Positions 8,933 to 17,828 are shown, numbered from the stretch's first letter. The stretch: 64,000 nt of DNA from Salegentibacter_A chungangensis (GCF_042678405.1 NZ_JBHTLI010000002.1:1-64000); one strand, 5' to 3'. Program-made: numbers and translations. The notes: generated by a model from the letters alone, not told the origin.

Positions 8933-9235
8933 ATGCTGGTAAGAATAGTGAAAATGGGCTTTAAGCCCGACAAAATAGAAGAGTTCCTTTCCGATTTCGA
9001 AAAGAAGAAGGAGATGATCAGAGGTTTTGAAGGTTGTGAATTCCTGGAGCTTTACCGGGACAAGGACAATACAAACCGGTTTTTTACGTATAGTTACTGG
9101 CAGGATGAAAAAGCTCTTGAGCGATACCGGCATTCCGAATTATTCAAAGGAGTCTGGGCCAAGACCAAGGTCTTATTCAACGAGAAACCTGAAGCCTGGA
9201 GTGTAGACAAAGTTTATTCCAGCGACTCCAAATAA
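8933..9235 (+). CDS. Small antibiotic-biosynthesis-monooxygenase-like protein
   Basis: About 100 aa from the ATG at 8933; an upstream TTG at 8924 would overlap the previous gene and is less likely. The fold pattern MLVRIVKMGFKPDKIEEFLSDFEKKKEMIRGFEGC ... FFTYSYWQDEKALERYRHSELF is that of the ABM/dimeric alpha-beta barrel family. Family members are heme-degrading or quinol monooxygenases, but many are uncharacterised. It overlaps the end of the preceding gene's termination region and is probably co-transcribed with it. Specific substrate unknown. Confidence 0.75.
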   Translation: MLVRIVKMGFKPDKIEEFLSDFEKKKEMIRGFEGCEFLELYRDKDNTNRFFTYSYWQDEKALERYRHSELFKGVWAKTKVLFNEKPEAWSVDKVYSSDSK

Positions 9236-9279
9236 TCAAGCAAATCTGATATCTTGCATTTTGAAACAGAAAACAATTA

Positions 9280-10017
9280 ATGCTCGCCATACTAAATAAA
9301 GAAATACAATCCTTTTTTTCCTCCCCTATCGGTTACCTTGTGATCGGGATTTTTCTGGTGGCTTCAGGCCTGTTCCTCTTTGTATTTACCGGCGATTATA
9401 ACATTCTCGATAATGGCTTTGCCGATATCAAACCATTCTTTAACCTCGCGCCCTGGATCTTTATCTTTCTGATTCCGGCAATAAGTATGAAGAGTTTTGC
9501 CGAAGAAAAAAGACAGGGAACTATGGAGATCCTTTTCACCAAACCTATAGGACTCTGGCAGCTGATAACAGGGAAATTCCTTGGGGCTTTTATACTGGTG
9601 AGCCTGGCGATCCTGCCAACATTATTATACGTGTTGACGATAGACCAGCTGGGAGATCCGGTCGGGAATTTCGATTTAGGAGCGACAATGGGATCCTATT
9701 TCGGGTTGCTTTTTCTGGCTGCCTGCTATACCGCCATCGGGATCTTTTCATCAAGTCTCTCCTCTAACCAGATCGTGGCCTTTATCATCGCGGTTTTCCT
9801 TTGTTTCCTGAGTTATTTTGCTTTTGAAGGGCTCGCTGGCCTGGGAGTAATCGGGAACTCCAGTTACGGGCTGGAATACCTGGGGCTTAGTTATCACTAC
9901 AGGAGCATAAGCCGCGGGGTGGTAGATACCAGGGACCTGATCTATTTTATGAGCATAATCGTATTATTTCTGAAAGCCACTCAATTAAAACTGAAATCCA
10001 TACAGCAAAACTCCTGA
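9280..10017 (+). CDS. gldF: Gliding motility ABC transporter permease GldF
   Basis: A 245-aa inner-membrane ABC-2 type permease with about six hydrophobic segments, first at about 18-38 (IGYLVIGIFLVASGLFLFVF). The segment MKSFAEEKRQGTMEILFTKPIGLWQLITGKFLGA is the classical ABC-2 cytoplasmic loop. The immediate neighbour is GldG, four bases downstream, which is the standard gldFG arrangement of gliding Flavobacteria. GldA, the ATPase partner, is not in the window. Gliding dependence on GldAFG varies by species, so presence does not prove motility. Confidence 0.93.
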   Translation: MLAILNKEIQSFFSSPIGYLVIGIFLVASGLFLFVFTGDYNILDNGFADIKPFFNLAPWIFIFLIPAISMKSFAEEKRQGTMEILFTKPIGLWQLITGKFLGAFILVSLAILPTLLYVLTIDQLGDPVGNFDLGATMGSYFGLLFLAACYTAIGIFSSSLSSNQIVAFIIAVFLCFLSYFAFEGLAGLGVIGNSSYGLEYLGLSYHYRSISRGVVDTRDLIYFMSIIVLFLKATQLKLKSIQQNS

Positions 10018-10020
10018 GAT

Positions 10021-11691
10021 TTGAAAAAGGCCGCAACATATAAATCTTTCGCGATCCTGCTCATAATTTTAGCAGCTGTAAATATTCTGGCTGCAAATTA
10101 TTTTGAACGTTTCGACCTTACCCAGGATAACCGGTACACCCTTTCTCCGGCGGCAAAAGAAATAATCACAGATGCCAAAAGACCGGTGATCATTGATGTT
10201 TTTCTTGAAGGTGATTTCCCCCCGGAATTCAGAAGACTTAAAAATGAGACGAGGCAGCTTCTGGAAGAATTCACTGCCTACAACAGCAACATTCGCTTCA
10301 ACTTCATAAATCCGCTGGAAGAGGGCGATGATGCGAATGCCGTTGCCGAGGAATTTTACCGGATGGGGATGACCCCCGCCCGACTTAATGTAAAAGAAAA
10401 CGGGAAGACCAGTGAGGCAATTATTTTCCCGTGGGCCCTTGCCAATTACGGAGATCAGACCGTAAAGATCCCGCTCCTAAAGAACAAACTGGGCGCTACA
10501 GATGAGGAACGCGTAACCAACTCGGTGCAACAGCTGGAATACGCTTTTGCTGACGGACTTAGTAAACTTATCTATCCGCGGAAGAAAAAGATAGCGGTTA
10601 TGCGAGGTAACGGAGAACTGGCCGATGCCCATATCGCTGACTTCGTGAAGACCATACAGCAATACTATTTTATGGCCCCCTTTACCCTGGATTCGGTAGA
10701 CGCCTCTCCGCAAAGAACGCTGGACGAACTTAAGGAATACGACCTGATCATTGAAGCCAAACCGACCCAGCCTTATACCGAAAAAGAAAAGTTGGTTTTA
10801 GATCAGTATTTAATGAGCGGCGGAAAAGCCTTGTGGCTTGCAGAAAGTGTGGCGATGGAAAAAGACAGTCTCCTGAACCCGGCCGGAACCGGCTTTGCAC
10901 TACCAAGAGACCTTAATTTAACCGATTTTTTCTTCTCTTACGGGATCAGGATAAACCCTGTTTTGATCAACGACATTTACTCTGCGCCCATTATTCTTGC
11001 GTCCGGGAGCGGAAACAATACCCGGTTCAATCCCTACCCCTGGTTTTACAGTCCGCTTACCTCCTCTCCTAACACCCACCCTATAATCAACAATATCGAG
11101 GCGGTGAAGTTCGATTACGCCAACCAGATCGATACGCTTAACAACGATATTAAAAAGACCGTTCTGCTTAGCAGTTCTCCTAAAACAAAGGTAGAAGGCA
11201 CTCCCAAACAAATTAGCCTGGAAATGGTCAGCCAGCAACCGAATATCGCCTCTTACACTGACGGAGAACAGCCTTTGGCCGTACTTTTAGAAGGCAGATT
11301 CACTTCACTTTATAAGAACCGTATAAAGCCTTTTGAAGTCGATAATTTCATCAAGAAAGGAAAAGAGACCAAAATGCTGGTGATCTCCGATGGTGATGTC
11401 ATTAAGAACGAAGTTCAGAAAGGTAAGCCTCTTGAGCTCGGCTTTGAAAGATACACGGGAAATACTTACGGGAACAAGGAATTTCTGCTGAATGCGGTAA
11501 ATTATATGCTTGATGATAACGGCCTGATCGACATCCGGTCTAAAGAGATCAGCATCCCTTTTCTCGATACTCAGAAAACACAAGCAGAGCGTACCAAGTG
11601 GCAGGTGATAAACCTTGGTCTTCCCTTGCTCCTGCTGCTTGTTTTCGCCTTCCTTTTCAGAGCCTACAGAAGAAGGAAATATATCAAATAG
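10021..11691 (+). CDS. gldG: Gliding motility ABC transporter substrate-binding protein GldG
   Basis: A 556-aa protein with an N-terminal membrane anchor (about 9-26, FAILLIILAAVNILAANYF), a long periplasmic domain, and a C-terminal transmembrane helix (about 531-549, VINLGLPLLLLLVFAFLF) ending in RAYRRRKYIK. RYTLSPAAKEIITDAKRPVIIDVFLEGDFP is typical of the GldG/DUF4350-type ABC auxiliary proteins. The start is a TTG three bases after the gldF stop; no nearby ATG would give the membrane anchor. Co-transcribed with gldF and expected to form one complex with it. Confidence 0.92.
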   Translation: MKKAATYKSFAILLIILAAVNILAANYFERFDLTQDNRYTLSPAAKEIITDAKRPVIIDVFLEGDFPPEFRRLKNETRQLLEEFTAYNSNIRFNFINPLEEGDDANAVAEEFYRMGMTPARLNVKENGKTSEAIIFPWALANYGDQTVKIPLLKNKLGATDEERVTNSVQQLEYAFADGLSKLIYPRKKKIAVMRGNGELADAHIADFVKTIQQYYFMAPFTLDSVDASPQRTLDELKEYDLIIEAKPTQPYTEKEKLVLDQYLMSGGKALWLAESVAMEKDSLLNPAGTGFALPRDLNLTDFFFSYGIRINPVLINDIYSAPIILASGSGNNTRFNPYPWFYSPLTSSPNTHPIINNIEAVKFDYANQIDTLNNDIKKTVLLSSSPKTKVEGTPKQISLEMVSQQPNIASYTDGEQPLAVLLEGRFTSLYKNRIKPFEVDNFIKKGKETKMLVISDGDVIKNEVQKGKPLELGFERYTGNTYGNKEFLLNAVNYMLDDNGLIDIRSKEISIPFLDTQKTQAERTKWQVINLGLPLLLLLVFAFLFRAYRRRKYIK

Positions 11692-11854
11692 GTCATTTTA
11701 GAAGACCTGAATTCGATTTGAACTCTACATATTAACAATTTCTTACATTACATTTCTCAAAAGGTACTGATTCAGCGACCTCAAGCTTATTTTCTTCACA
11801 TTTTCCTGTTAATAAAATATGACTGAAGCTGTTAAGATTTTTCAAGTATTCAAA

Positions 11855-11862
11855 TATATTTG
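11855..11862 (+). promoter_or_regulatory. Probable -7 element of dnaN
   Basis: TATATTTG matches the Bacteroidota -7 consensus TAnnTTTG exactly, 28 bp before the dnaN ATG at 11891. The -33 part is weak (TTA at 11832). Confidence 0.5.
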
Positions 11863-11890
11863 TAACTGATTCAAATTAATCAACAAGCCG

Positions 11891-13009
11891 ATGAAATTTA
11901 TTGTATCCAGCAGTTACTTGCTGAAACAGCTACAAATACTTGGAGGTGTTATTAACAACACGAACACCCTGCCGATCTTAGACAACTTTTTGTTTGATCT
12001 GAAAGAAGATGAATTAACGGTTTCAGCCTCAGACCTTGAAACCACGATGTCTGCGAAGTTAAAGGTAGAATCAGATTCCGAAGGGAAAATAGCCGTTCCG
12101 GCAAAATTGCTTTTAGATACACTTAAGACCTTCCCGGAGCAGCCGCTGACCTTTGTAGTTGAAGACAACAACACTATAGAACTTAGTTCTAACCACGGGA
12201 AATATGCCCTTGCCTATGCTGACGGCGAAGAATTCCCTAACCCGGTAGAACTTGAGGAGCCAAGCAGTACTGTTATAGAGGGAGATATTCTTGCAACTGC
12301 TATCAGCAAGACCATTTTCGCTTCAGGAAATGATGATCTTCGTCCGGTAATGAGCGGAGTTTTCTTTCAGTTCTCTACAGACGGGCTGACCTTTGTGGCA
12401 ACAGATGCTCATAAACTTGTAAAGTATTCCAGGGAAGATGTTAAGGCATCCCAGGCTTCAGAATTCATTATGCCGAAGAAACCTTTAAACCTTTTAAAAG
12501 GGATCCTTGCCGGCAGTGAGAGCGAAGTATTGATCGAGTATAACGAATCTAATGCTAAGTTCACTTTTGATGATACCCAGCTTATTTGCCGATTAATTGA
12601 CGGGAAATACCCGAACTACGAAGCGGTGATCCCGAAAGAGAACCCGAACAAGCTTACCATAGAAAGAAACCAGTTCCTGAGTTCTGTAAGAAGGGTATCT
12701 ATTTTCTCTAATAAGACCACTCACCAGGTGAGACTTAAAATTGCAGGAGCCGAATTGAATATTTCAGCTGAAGATGTTGACTACAGCAATAAGGCTGAAG
12801 AGCGTCTAACCTGTGCTTATCAGGGAGATGATATGCAAATAGGCTTCAACTCAAGATTCCTTACTGAAATGCTGAACAACTTAAGTTCAGATGAAGTTCA
12901 ACTGGAAATGAGTCTGCCTAACAGGGCAGGTATTCTTACCCCGGTAGACGGACTTGACCCGGGAGAAAAGATCACGATGCTTGTGATGCCGGTAATGCTG
13001 AACAGCTAA
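11891..13009 (+). CDS. dnaN: DNA polymerase III beta subunit (sliding clamp)
   Basis: A 372-aa beta clamp, the ring that tethers DNA polymerase III to DNA. All three clamp domains are present: residues 1-120 start MKFIVSSSYLLKQLQILGGVINNTNTLPIL, the middle part carries RPVMSGVFFQFSTDGLTFVATDAHKL, and the end has LSSDEVQLEMSLPNRAGILTP followed by LVMPVML, the family's C-terminal hydrophobic pocket segment. Length is normal. It has its own promoter and terminator. As in many Flavobacteriaceae it is not next to dnaA. Confidence 0.98.
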   Translation: MKFIVSSSYLLKQLQILGGVINNTNTLPILDNFLFDLKEDELTVSASDLETTMSAKLKVESDSEGKIAVPAKLLLDTLKTFPEQPLTFVVEDNNTIELSSNHGKYALAYADGEEFPNPVELEEPSSTVIEGDILATAISKTIFASGNDDLRPVMSGVFFQFSTDGLTFVATDAHKLVKYSREDVKASQASEFIMPKKPLNLLKGILAGSESEVLIEYNESNAKFTFDDTQLICRLIDGKYPNYEAVIPKENPNKLTIERNQFLSSVRRVSIFSNKTTHQVRLKIAGAELNISAEDVDYSNKAEERLTCAYQGDDMQIGFNSRFLTEMLNNLSSDEVQLEMSLPNRAGILTPVDGLDPGEKITMLVMPVMLNS

Positions 13010-13029
13010 AAAAAGAGCTTAATAATAAA

Positions 13030-13063
13030 AAAAAGCGCTGTCAAATAGATAGCGCTTTTTTAT
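13030..13063 (+). terminator. dnaN terminator
   Basis: Stem AAAAAGCGCT (13030-13039) pairs with AGCGCTTTTT (13051-13060) around an 11-nt loop, directly after the dnaN stop. Confidence 0.8.
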
Positions 13064-13077
13064 TTGAAAGCAATAGA

Positions 13078-13110
13078 AAACCCGATCAAATTATCTGATG
13101 ACCGGGTTTC
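13078..13110. terminator. Inverted repeat between dnaN and the DUF4870 gene
   Basis: AAACCCGATCA and TGATGACCGGGTTT form an imperfect stem. On the minus strand a short T-rich run follows, so it can end the transcript of the DUF4870 gene (stop at 13161). Confidence 0.5.
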
Positions 13111-13160
13111 CTAAATTAAGACAAACTATAGATTCTTTCAGGCAGTTTTTTGAGTTGCCT

Positions 13161-13499
13161 TTATTTTATGATTTCAATACTTAGAGGATAAGATGGCATT
13201 TCTCCGTTGCTCACTTTTATCGCATTCAGAATTGGAAATATCAGAGCGATAATTCCGATAGCGATCAATAGAAATATCCCTAACCCGAACAAAATGATAA
13301 GCGGAATGGAAAGTATGCTGTAGATAAATAAACTGATCTGGAAGTTCAGGATCATTTTTCCGTGAGCATCCATTCCTGCTACTTTATCTTTCTGCGTAAG
13401 CCATAAGATTAACGGCACTATAAATCCCCCGATTCCGGTAACCAGGTCCAGAAGCTGGCTCAGGTGAGTGATCATTAACATTTGATTATCTTCTCTCAT
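13161..13499 (-). CDS. DUF4870 domain membrane protein
   Basis: A 112-aa small membrane protein with about three hydrophobic helices: GIGGFIVPLILWLT (about 20-34), LFIYSILSIPLIILFGLGIFLLIAIGIIALIFPILNAI (about 53-90). The sequence LSQLLDLVTGIGGFIVPLILWLTQKDK is the family hallmark of DUF4870 (Tic20-like small membrane proteins). The role is not established. Transcribed toward dnaN and divergent from mnmE. Confidence 0.85.
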   Translation of the reverse strand: MREDNQMLMITHLSQLLDLVTGIGGFIVPLILWLTQKDKVAGMDAHGKMILNFQISLFIYSILSIPLIILFGLGIFLLIAIGIIALIFPILNAIKVSNGEMPSYPLSIEIIK

Positions 13500-13671
13500 A
13501 ATTTTATAGGATTAACGGGGACTTATGCTGTCCTGTATTAGTATGACGCCTGAGCTTAAAATTTGTTACAATAAAATCCTGTTTTTCCCTTGGTCAGGAC
13601 AAAATGTAAGCCCTGCTCAAAACCAAAGACTGAAGGCTGGAAACTGCAAACTGATTTATTACCTTTGCCCT

Positions 13672-15084
13672 ATGAAATTGAACGATACCATAGTCGCGCT
13701 TGCCACTCCCTCGGGTGCCGGTGCTATTGCCGTAATACGGGTTTCAGGACCTGAAGCCTTATCTATTGTCGCACCTCTATTTAATGCAAAGAGCAAAAAA
13801 GAACTAAAAGAGCAGCCTTCACATACGCTGCATCTTGGTAATATCGTTGACGGGGAGCGTACTTTAGATGAAGTGTTGGTATCGATCTTTAAAGGCACCA
13901 GGTCTTATACAGGCGAAGAGACCGTTGAGATTTCCTGTCACGGAAGTCCTTATATCCAGCAGGAGATCATCCAGTTACTGGTTAGGAAAGGATGCCGTTC
14001 AGCTGAAGCCGGAGAATTTACCCTTCGCGCTTTCCTTAACGGAAAAATGGACCTGAGCCAGGCTGAAGCCGTAGCCGACCTTATTTCTTCGGAAAACCAG
14101 GCTTCCCACCAGATGGCGATGCAGCAGATGCGTGGCGGCTTTTCAAATGAAATACAAAAACTAAGGGAAGAATTGCTCAATTTCGCTTCTCTTATAGAGC
14201 TCGAGCTTGACTTTGCTGAAGAAGATGTTGAATTCGCCAACCGTGATCAGTTCAAAGAACTTATTTTTAAAATCCAGAAGGTTCTGAAAAAACTGGTTGA
14301 TTCATTCGCTACCGGAAATGTATTGAAAAACGGAATTCCCGTAGCTATCGTCGGGGAACCCAATGTTGGGAAATCTACCCTGCTGAATTCCCTTCTGAAT
14401 GAGGAACGAGCCATAGTTTCGGAGATCGCAGGAACCACGCGTGATACCATAGAAGATGAAATGAGCATTGGTGGAGTGGGCTTCAGATTTATCGATACGG
14501 CCGGGATCCGTGAGACCAAAGATGTAGTGGAAAGCATTGGGATCAGAAAAACCTTCGAAAAAATAAACCAGGCGCAGGTGGTGGTTTACCTGGTAGACAG
14601 TTCCAGGCTTAAAGCCGATAGTGACAGACTTAAGGAAGTTCACTTTGAAATTGAAAAGATCAAAAATAAATTCCCGCAAAAACCCATAATCATTGTTGCG
14701 AATAAGGTAGATCAGCTTTCCGCAGAAGAAAAGGAAATGCTGGAATCTGATCTTGGCAACATCCCGCGTACCAACCTGAAGTTACTTTCGGCAAAAACCG
14801 GTACCGGTGTGGATGAACTTAAGGATAAACTGCTGGAATTCGTCAATACCGGGGCGCTTAGGAATAACAACACCATAGTGACCAACAGCAGGCACTATAA
14901 TGCACTTCTCAAGGCGCTTGAAGAGATCAACAAAGTGGAAGAAGGCCTTAACGCAAACCTATCGGGAGATCTTCTGGCAATCGATATCCGCCAGGCTTTA
15001 CATCATTTCGGGGAAATAACAGGAGAGATCACCAATGATGACCTGCTGGGGAATATCTTTGCGAATTTCTGTATTGGGAAATAG
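13672..15084 (+). CDS. mnmE: tRNA modification GTPase MnmE
   Basis: A 470-aa GTPase that, with MnmG, installs the carboxymethylaminomethyl group at U34 of certain tRNAs. The N-terminal folate-binding domain starts MKLNDTIVALATPSGAGAIAVIRVSG. The G domain has GEPNVGKST (P-loop), GTTRDT (G2), DTAG (G3) and NKVD (G4). The C-terminal tail FCIGK holds the conserved active cysteine. The open frame extends upstream to 13525, but the family start is the Met at 13672. The last 18 coding bases are part of the 19-bp att repeat at 15065-15083. An element is inserted here, and the stop codon is TAG, completed by the base after the repeat. Confidence 0.97.
   Translation: MKLNDTIVALATPSGAGAIAVIRVSGPEALSIVAPLFNAKSKKELKEQPSHTLHLGNIVDGERTLDEVLVSIFKGTRSYTGEETVEISCHGSPYIQQEIIQLLVRKGCRSAEAGEFTLRAFLNGKMDLSQAEAVADLISSENQASHQMAMQQMRGGFSNEIQKLREELLNFASLIELELDFAEEDVEFANRDQFKELIFKIQKVLKKLVDSFATGNVLKNGIPVAIVGEPNVGKSTLLNSLLNEERAIVSEIAGTTRDTIEDEMSIGGVGFRFIDTAGIRETKDVVESIGIRKTFEKINQAQVVVYLVDSSRLKADSDRLKEVHFEIEKIKNKFPQKPIIIVANKVDQLSAEEKEMLESDLGNIPRTNLKLLSAKTGTGVDELKDKLLEFVNTGALRNNNTIVTNSRHYNALLKALEEINKVEEGLNANLSGDLLAIDIRQALHHFGEITGEITNDDLLGNIFANFCIGK
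15065..15083 (+). other. attL, 19-bp core inside the mnmE 3' end
   Basis: ATTTCTGTATTGGGAAATA is repeated exactly at 34617-34635. It encodes the end of MnmE (FCIGK) and the first two bases of the stop. Left copy: next base G gives TAG. Right copy: next base A gives TAA. The element therefore keeps the MnmE protein intact. Confidence 0.85.
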
Positions 15085-15170
15085 AAACACAAACTAACAA
15101 AAAACAAAATCAACCAAATCGTAAGTATAACAATAGATAAAAGGCAAACCTTATTATTTTAGCTTTTGTT

Positions 15171-15207
15171 AAAAGGTACAAATATTAGCTTATTTGTACC
15201 TTTTTTT
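15171..15207. repeat. Perfect hairpin near attL
   Basis: AAAAGGTACAAATA (15171-15184) is perfectly complementary to 15191-15204 around a 6-nt loop, with a T tract after it. It could terminate mnmE read-through. TTGTACCTTTTTT inside it recurs at 34565-34577, 40 bp before attR, so it may also be a recombinase or accessory-factor site. Confidence 0.6.
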
Positions 15208-15236
15208 CATAAAACTTTTATTAGATTCGCTTTAAG

Positions 15237-15355
15237 AATGTCTCTTATTTCATCTAAAATGAAACTAATGGAAGTGTCCCTTAATTATGGAGAAATGATG
15301 TCCACTTATTTATCCTTATCGCCTTCAAAAAGCCCTAGCGAAATGTCCCTTATTT
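15237..15355 (+). repeat. Four copies of a GTGTCCCTTATTT-like motif near attL
   Basis: Copies at 15237-15250 (AATGTCTCTTATTT), 15274-15286 (GTGTCCCTTAATT), 15298-15310 (ATGTCCACTTATT) and 15342-15355 (AATGTCCCTTATTT). All are on the same strand within 120 bp between attL and the excisionase-like gene. The position fits arm-type integrase or excisionase binding sites. This stretch (15085-15391) has no convincing gene. Confidence 0.5.
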
Positions 15356-15391
15356 CTCTTAAAGGCTCTTACAAATCCTCAATAGATATTT

Positions 15392-15760
15392 ATGAGCTCT
15401 AATATTAGAATTAAGAAAAATTGCCAATTATGCAATAGTGAATTCATCGCTAAAACAACGGTTACAAAGTATTGCAGTGACAACTGTGCTAAGATTGCTT
15501 ACAAAGCCAGGAAACGGGCCGAGAAAATAAATAAGGCTCGCAATCCAGCACCAAAAACACAGAGCAAGAAAAGTGATTTGAGCGATATTCAACAAAAAGA
15601 TTACTTAACGGTGAAAGAAGCTTCCCTCTTACTTGGATGTTCTTCAAAATCTATTTACCGAATGATCACTAACAAAACCATTCAGTCGGTTAATCTGGGA
15701 CAACGTATGACACGAATCAAACGCACTGAAATAGATACGCTATTCAACCAAAAAGCTTAA
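15392..15760 (+). CDS. Zinc-ribbon plus HTH protein, excisionase-like
   Basis: A 122-aa protein with two parts. Residues 10-33 form a zinc ribbon (CQLCNSEF ... KYCSDNC), followed by a basic linker (KARKRAEKINKARNP). Residues about 70-118 form an HTH_17/MerR-like excisionase domain (LTVKEASLLLGCSSKSIYRMITN). It ends one base before the integrase start, so the two form an operon and this is a good candidate for the directionality factor or integrase regulator. The same zinc ribbon occurs in the separate protein at 18356. Confidence 0.7.
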   Translation: MSSNIRIKKNCQLCNSEFIAKTTVTKYCSDNCAKIAYKARKRAEKINKARNPAPKTQSKKSDLSDIQQKDYLTVKEASLLLGCSSKSIYRMITNKTIQSVNLGQRMTRIKRTEIDTLFNQKA

Positions 15761-15761
15761 A

Positions 15762-16904
15762 ATGAAGAAAACCACGGTTACCCTACGATTTAAAAAGCTC
15801 AAAAGCGGAATGCTTAGCCTATACCTAGACTATTACCCCCCAGTTATAATCCCTTCCACAGCTAAACTATCTCGCCGGGAATTTCTGAAAATGAAAATAT
15901 ATGAGGTTCCAGAAAACGAATGGCAACAGAAACATAATGATGCTCAAATAGAGTTGGCGGAAGAAATTAGGGCAGCAAGATTTCTACAAATACGAAATAA
16001 GGAATTTGGGTTGGTAGATAACATCCAGCATAATGTAAATTTTTACGACTTCTATAATTCAATTGTAGAGGAATATTACAATACTGGCAGCAAGGGAAAT
16101 TATCATTCTTGGAAAGCTTCTTTAAAATACTGGTTTGAATTTGCTGGAAAAGATTTGGAATCAAGAAAACTCACGAAATGGCATGTAGACCAATACCGAA
16201 ATTTCCTGCTTACCACCAATAACCTTCGTACCAATAAGAAAAAGCTCGCTAATAATACAGCTTCCGCATATTACAAACAGTTCATCATTATCCTTAAAAA
16301 AGCATATAAAGAAAAGATCCTTCCCAGTAATCTTGCTGAGGATGCAAAATACATTAAAGAAAAAAGGAATATTCGTGAATATGTTTCTGAAGAGGAATTG
16401 GGTAAATTATGGAAAACTCCCATAAATAGTCCAATCGTTAAACATATGGCCATGTTTTCGGCCTTGACGGGCTTACGGTATTCTGATGTAGTGAAACTAG
16501 AATGGGATGATGTTTTTGAAGATACCCACCAGGGCACCTATATTCACTTGAGAGAACAAAAAACAGATCATCGTCATACTCACCCTATTTCGCAAGCAGC
16601 TTTAAAAATTCTTAAGTCACAAGAAAGCACTGAAGGTAAAATTTTTAGCGACATTCCATATTACAAGGTTATCAGAGAACTTAAAAAGTGGGTTGAAGAT
16701 GCAGGAATTAAAAAGAAAATTTCATTTCACAACTTCCGACATTCTTTCGCTATTATCAACCTATCAAAAAACGAAAACATCTATACTATAAAAGATCTAT
16801 TGGGTCACAAGAATATTACGACCACACAGATCTACCTTCAAAGTATGGATAAAAATAAAATTAAAGCTGTCAATAACGTAAACGTAGATTTGGATGGACT
16901 ATAA
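15762..16904 (+). CDS. Tyrosine-type integrase of the element
   Basis: A 380-aa site-specific recombinase that should cut and rejoin DNA at the att core. The N-terminal arm-binding domain is at about 1-85 and the SAM-like core-binding domain at about 90-200 (NFYDFYNSIVEEYYNTGSK). The catalytic domain shows Arg239 (TGLRYSDVVKLEW), His323/Arg326 (HNFRHSFA), His349 (LLGHKNITTTQIYLQ) and nucleophile Tyr358. All key residues are present, so it looks active. It is oriented away from attL and overlaps the next gene by 11 bases. Confidence 0.95.
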   Translation: MKKTTVTLRFKKLKSGMLSLYLDYYPPVIIPSTAKLSRREFLKMKIYEVPENEWQQKHNDAQIELAEEIRAARFLQIRNKEFGLVDNIQHNVNFYDFYNSIVEEYYNTGSKGNYHSWKASLKYWFEFAGKDLESRKLTKWHVDQYRNFLLTTNNLRTNKKKLANNTASAYYKQFIIILKKAYKEKILPSNLAEDAKYIKEKRNIREYVSEEELGKLWKTPINSPIVKHMAMFSALTGLRYSDVVKLEWDDVFEDTHQGTYIHLREQKTDHRHTHPISQAALKILKSQESTEGKIFSDIPYYKVIRELKKWVEDAGIKKKISFHNFRHSFAIINLSKNENIYTIKDLLGHKNITTTQIYLQSMDKNKIKAVNNVNVDLDGL

Positions 16905-17769
16905 AGGAACCTACAATTATTTTTTCAAAGCAACTCAGAGGAGGTTAACACATATTCTCCAATCAGAATTAGAAAAATATAAAAAACAAGACCGTCCTTT
17001 CAGTTATGCCGACCAGAAGACCTTAGAACAATATAATCTTCAGCTTAAGAAAATAAAAGAAAGGTGGAACTATGCAAAGTTTAAACCACTCATTGATATG
17101 ATAGGCTTAAAGAATACCAAATATTCCAAGCATGCATTAAACAGAATCCTTTCAAATGAAATAAAGGAAGAGTTTCAGAAATTAAATACAGGTAGTAACT
17201 ATAAATATTTCATAGCTCAATTAGCGCAATTAAGAGCTTTGGAAGAGGGAATCATCAATTATCAAAATAATCGTCCTTATTACGACCGATGCTATCAAAC
17301 TAATGCCATCGACAAAGTATCTTTATATAAAATTGAAGATGGGTATAACACTTTAGATGACTTCCATGAAAGAGGCAGACACTTAAAAATGGATCAAGAC
17401 CATGGTATCACAATTAAAAGCTTAGATACAACAGATGATGTCAAACAAAATACATTAGCAGAAAGCTTGACACAGGATGAAAAAGTACTCATTGTAAAGG
17501 TGCTATATAATCTCAAGGTTCCGCTCCACAGACTTCTGAGGGCACCTGAATTTTATCGGTTAATCTTTTTAACGGAAGACCTATTCGATAACCGTATAAT
17601 TGAAAAGAAATTATCTAATCAATCGGTATATAGAAAACTAGGGGAACATGTTGACGTCAGTAAAAAATCGGAAAGAGAAAATATTGAAAACCTGATCCAG
17701 AAACTGCAAAGATTAAAAGTAGATAGGTTTATTCCAGAATTAAGAAAATTGCTAACTAAAACCACCTAG
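16894..17769 (+). CDS. Unrecognised protein coupled to the integrase
   Basis: A 291-aa soluble, charged, helix-rich protein without signal peptide or membrane segments. I do not recognise a domain. The first ATG overlaps the last 11 bases of the integrase gene, which implies translational coupling and a role in the element's life cycle. The segment DQDHGITIKSLDTTDDVKQN looks like a flexible linker between two helical parts (1-150 and 185-291). Followed by a strong terminator, so the first operon of the element is zinc-ribbon/HTH, integrase and this gene. Confidence 0.7.
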   Translation: MDYKGTYNYFFKATQRRLTHILQSELEKYKKQDRPFSYADQKTLEQYNLQLKKIKERWNYAKFKPLIDMIGLKNTKYSKHALNRILSNEIKEEFQKLNTGSNYKYFIAQLAQLRALEEGIINYQNNRPYYDRCYQTNAIDKVSLYKIEDGYNTLDDFHERGRHLKMDQDHGITIKSLDTTDDVKQNTLAESLTQDEKVLIVKVLYNLKVPLHRLLRAPEFYRLIFLTEDLFDNRIIEKKLSNQSVYRKLGEHVDVSKKSERENIENLIQKLQRLKVDRFIPELRKLLTKTT

Positions 17770-17796
17770 AACAAACTAAATCTACTTTACTCAAAA

Positions 17797-17828
17797 AACC
17801 AGCAAGTAATTTCTTGCTGGTTTTTTTG
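17797..17828 (+). terminator. Terminator after the integrase operon
   Basis: Stem AACCAGCAAG (17797-17806) with CTTGCTGGTT (17813-17822), loop TAATTT, then a T tract. Confidence 0.88.

Noticed and set aside
13525..13671. Upstream extension of mnmE
   Set aside because: The MnmE family starts at MKLNDTIVAL; the extra 49 residues have no similarity to the family.
15166..15402. 78-aa open frame after attL
   Set aside because: It starts inside a perfect hairpin and runs through four DNA-level motif copies; better explained as att-proximal regulatory DNA.
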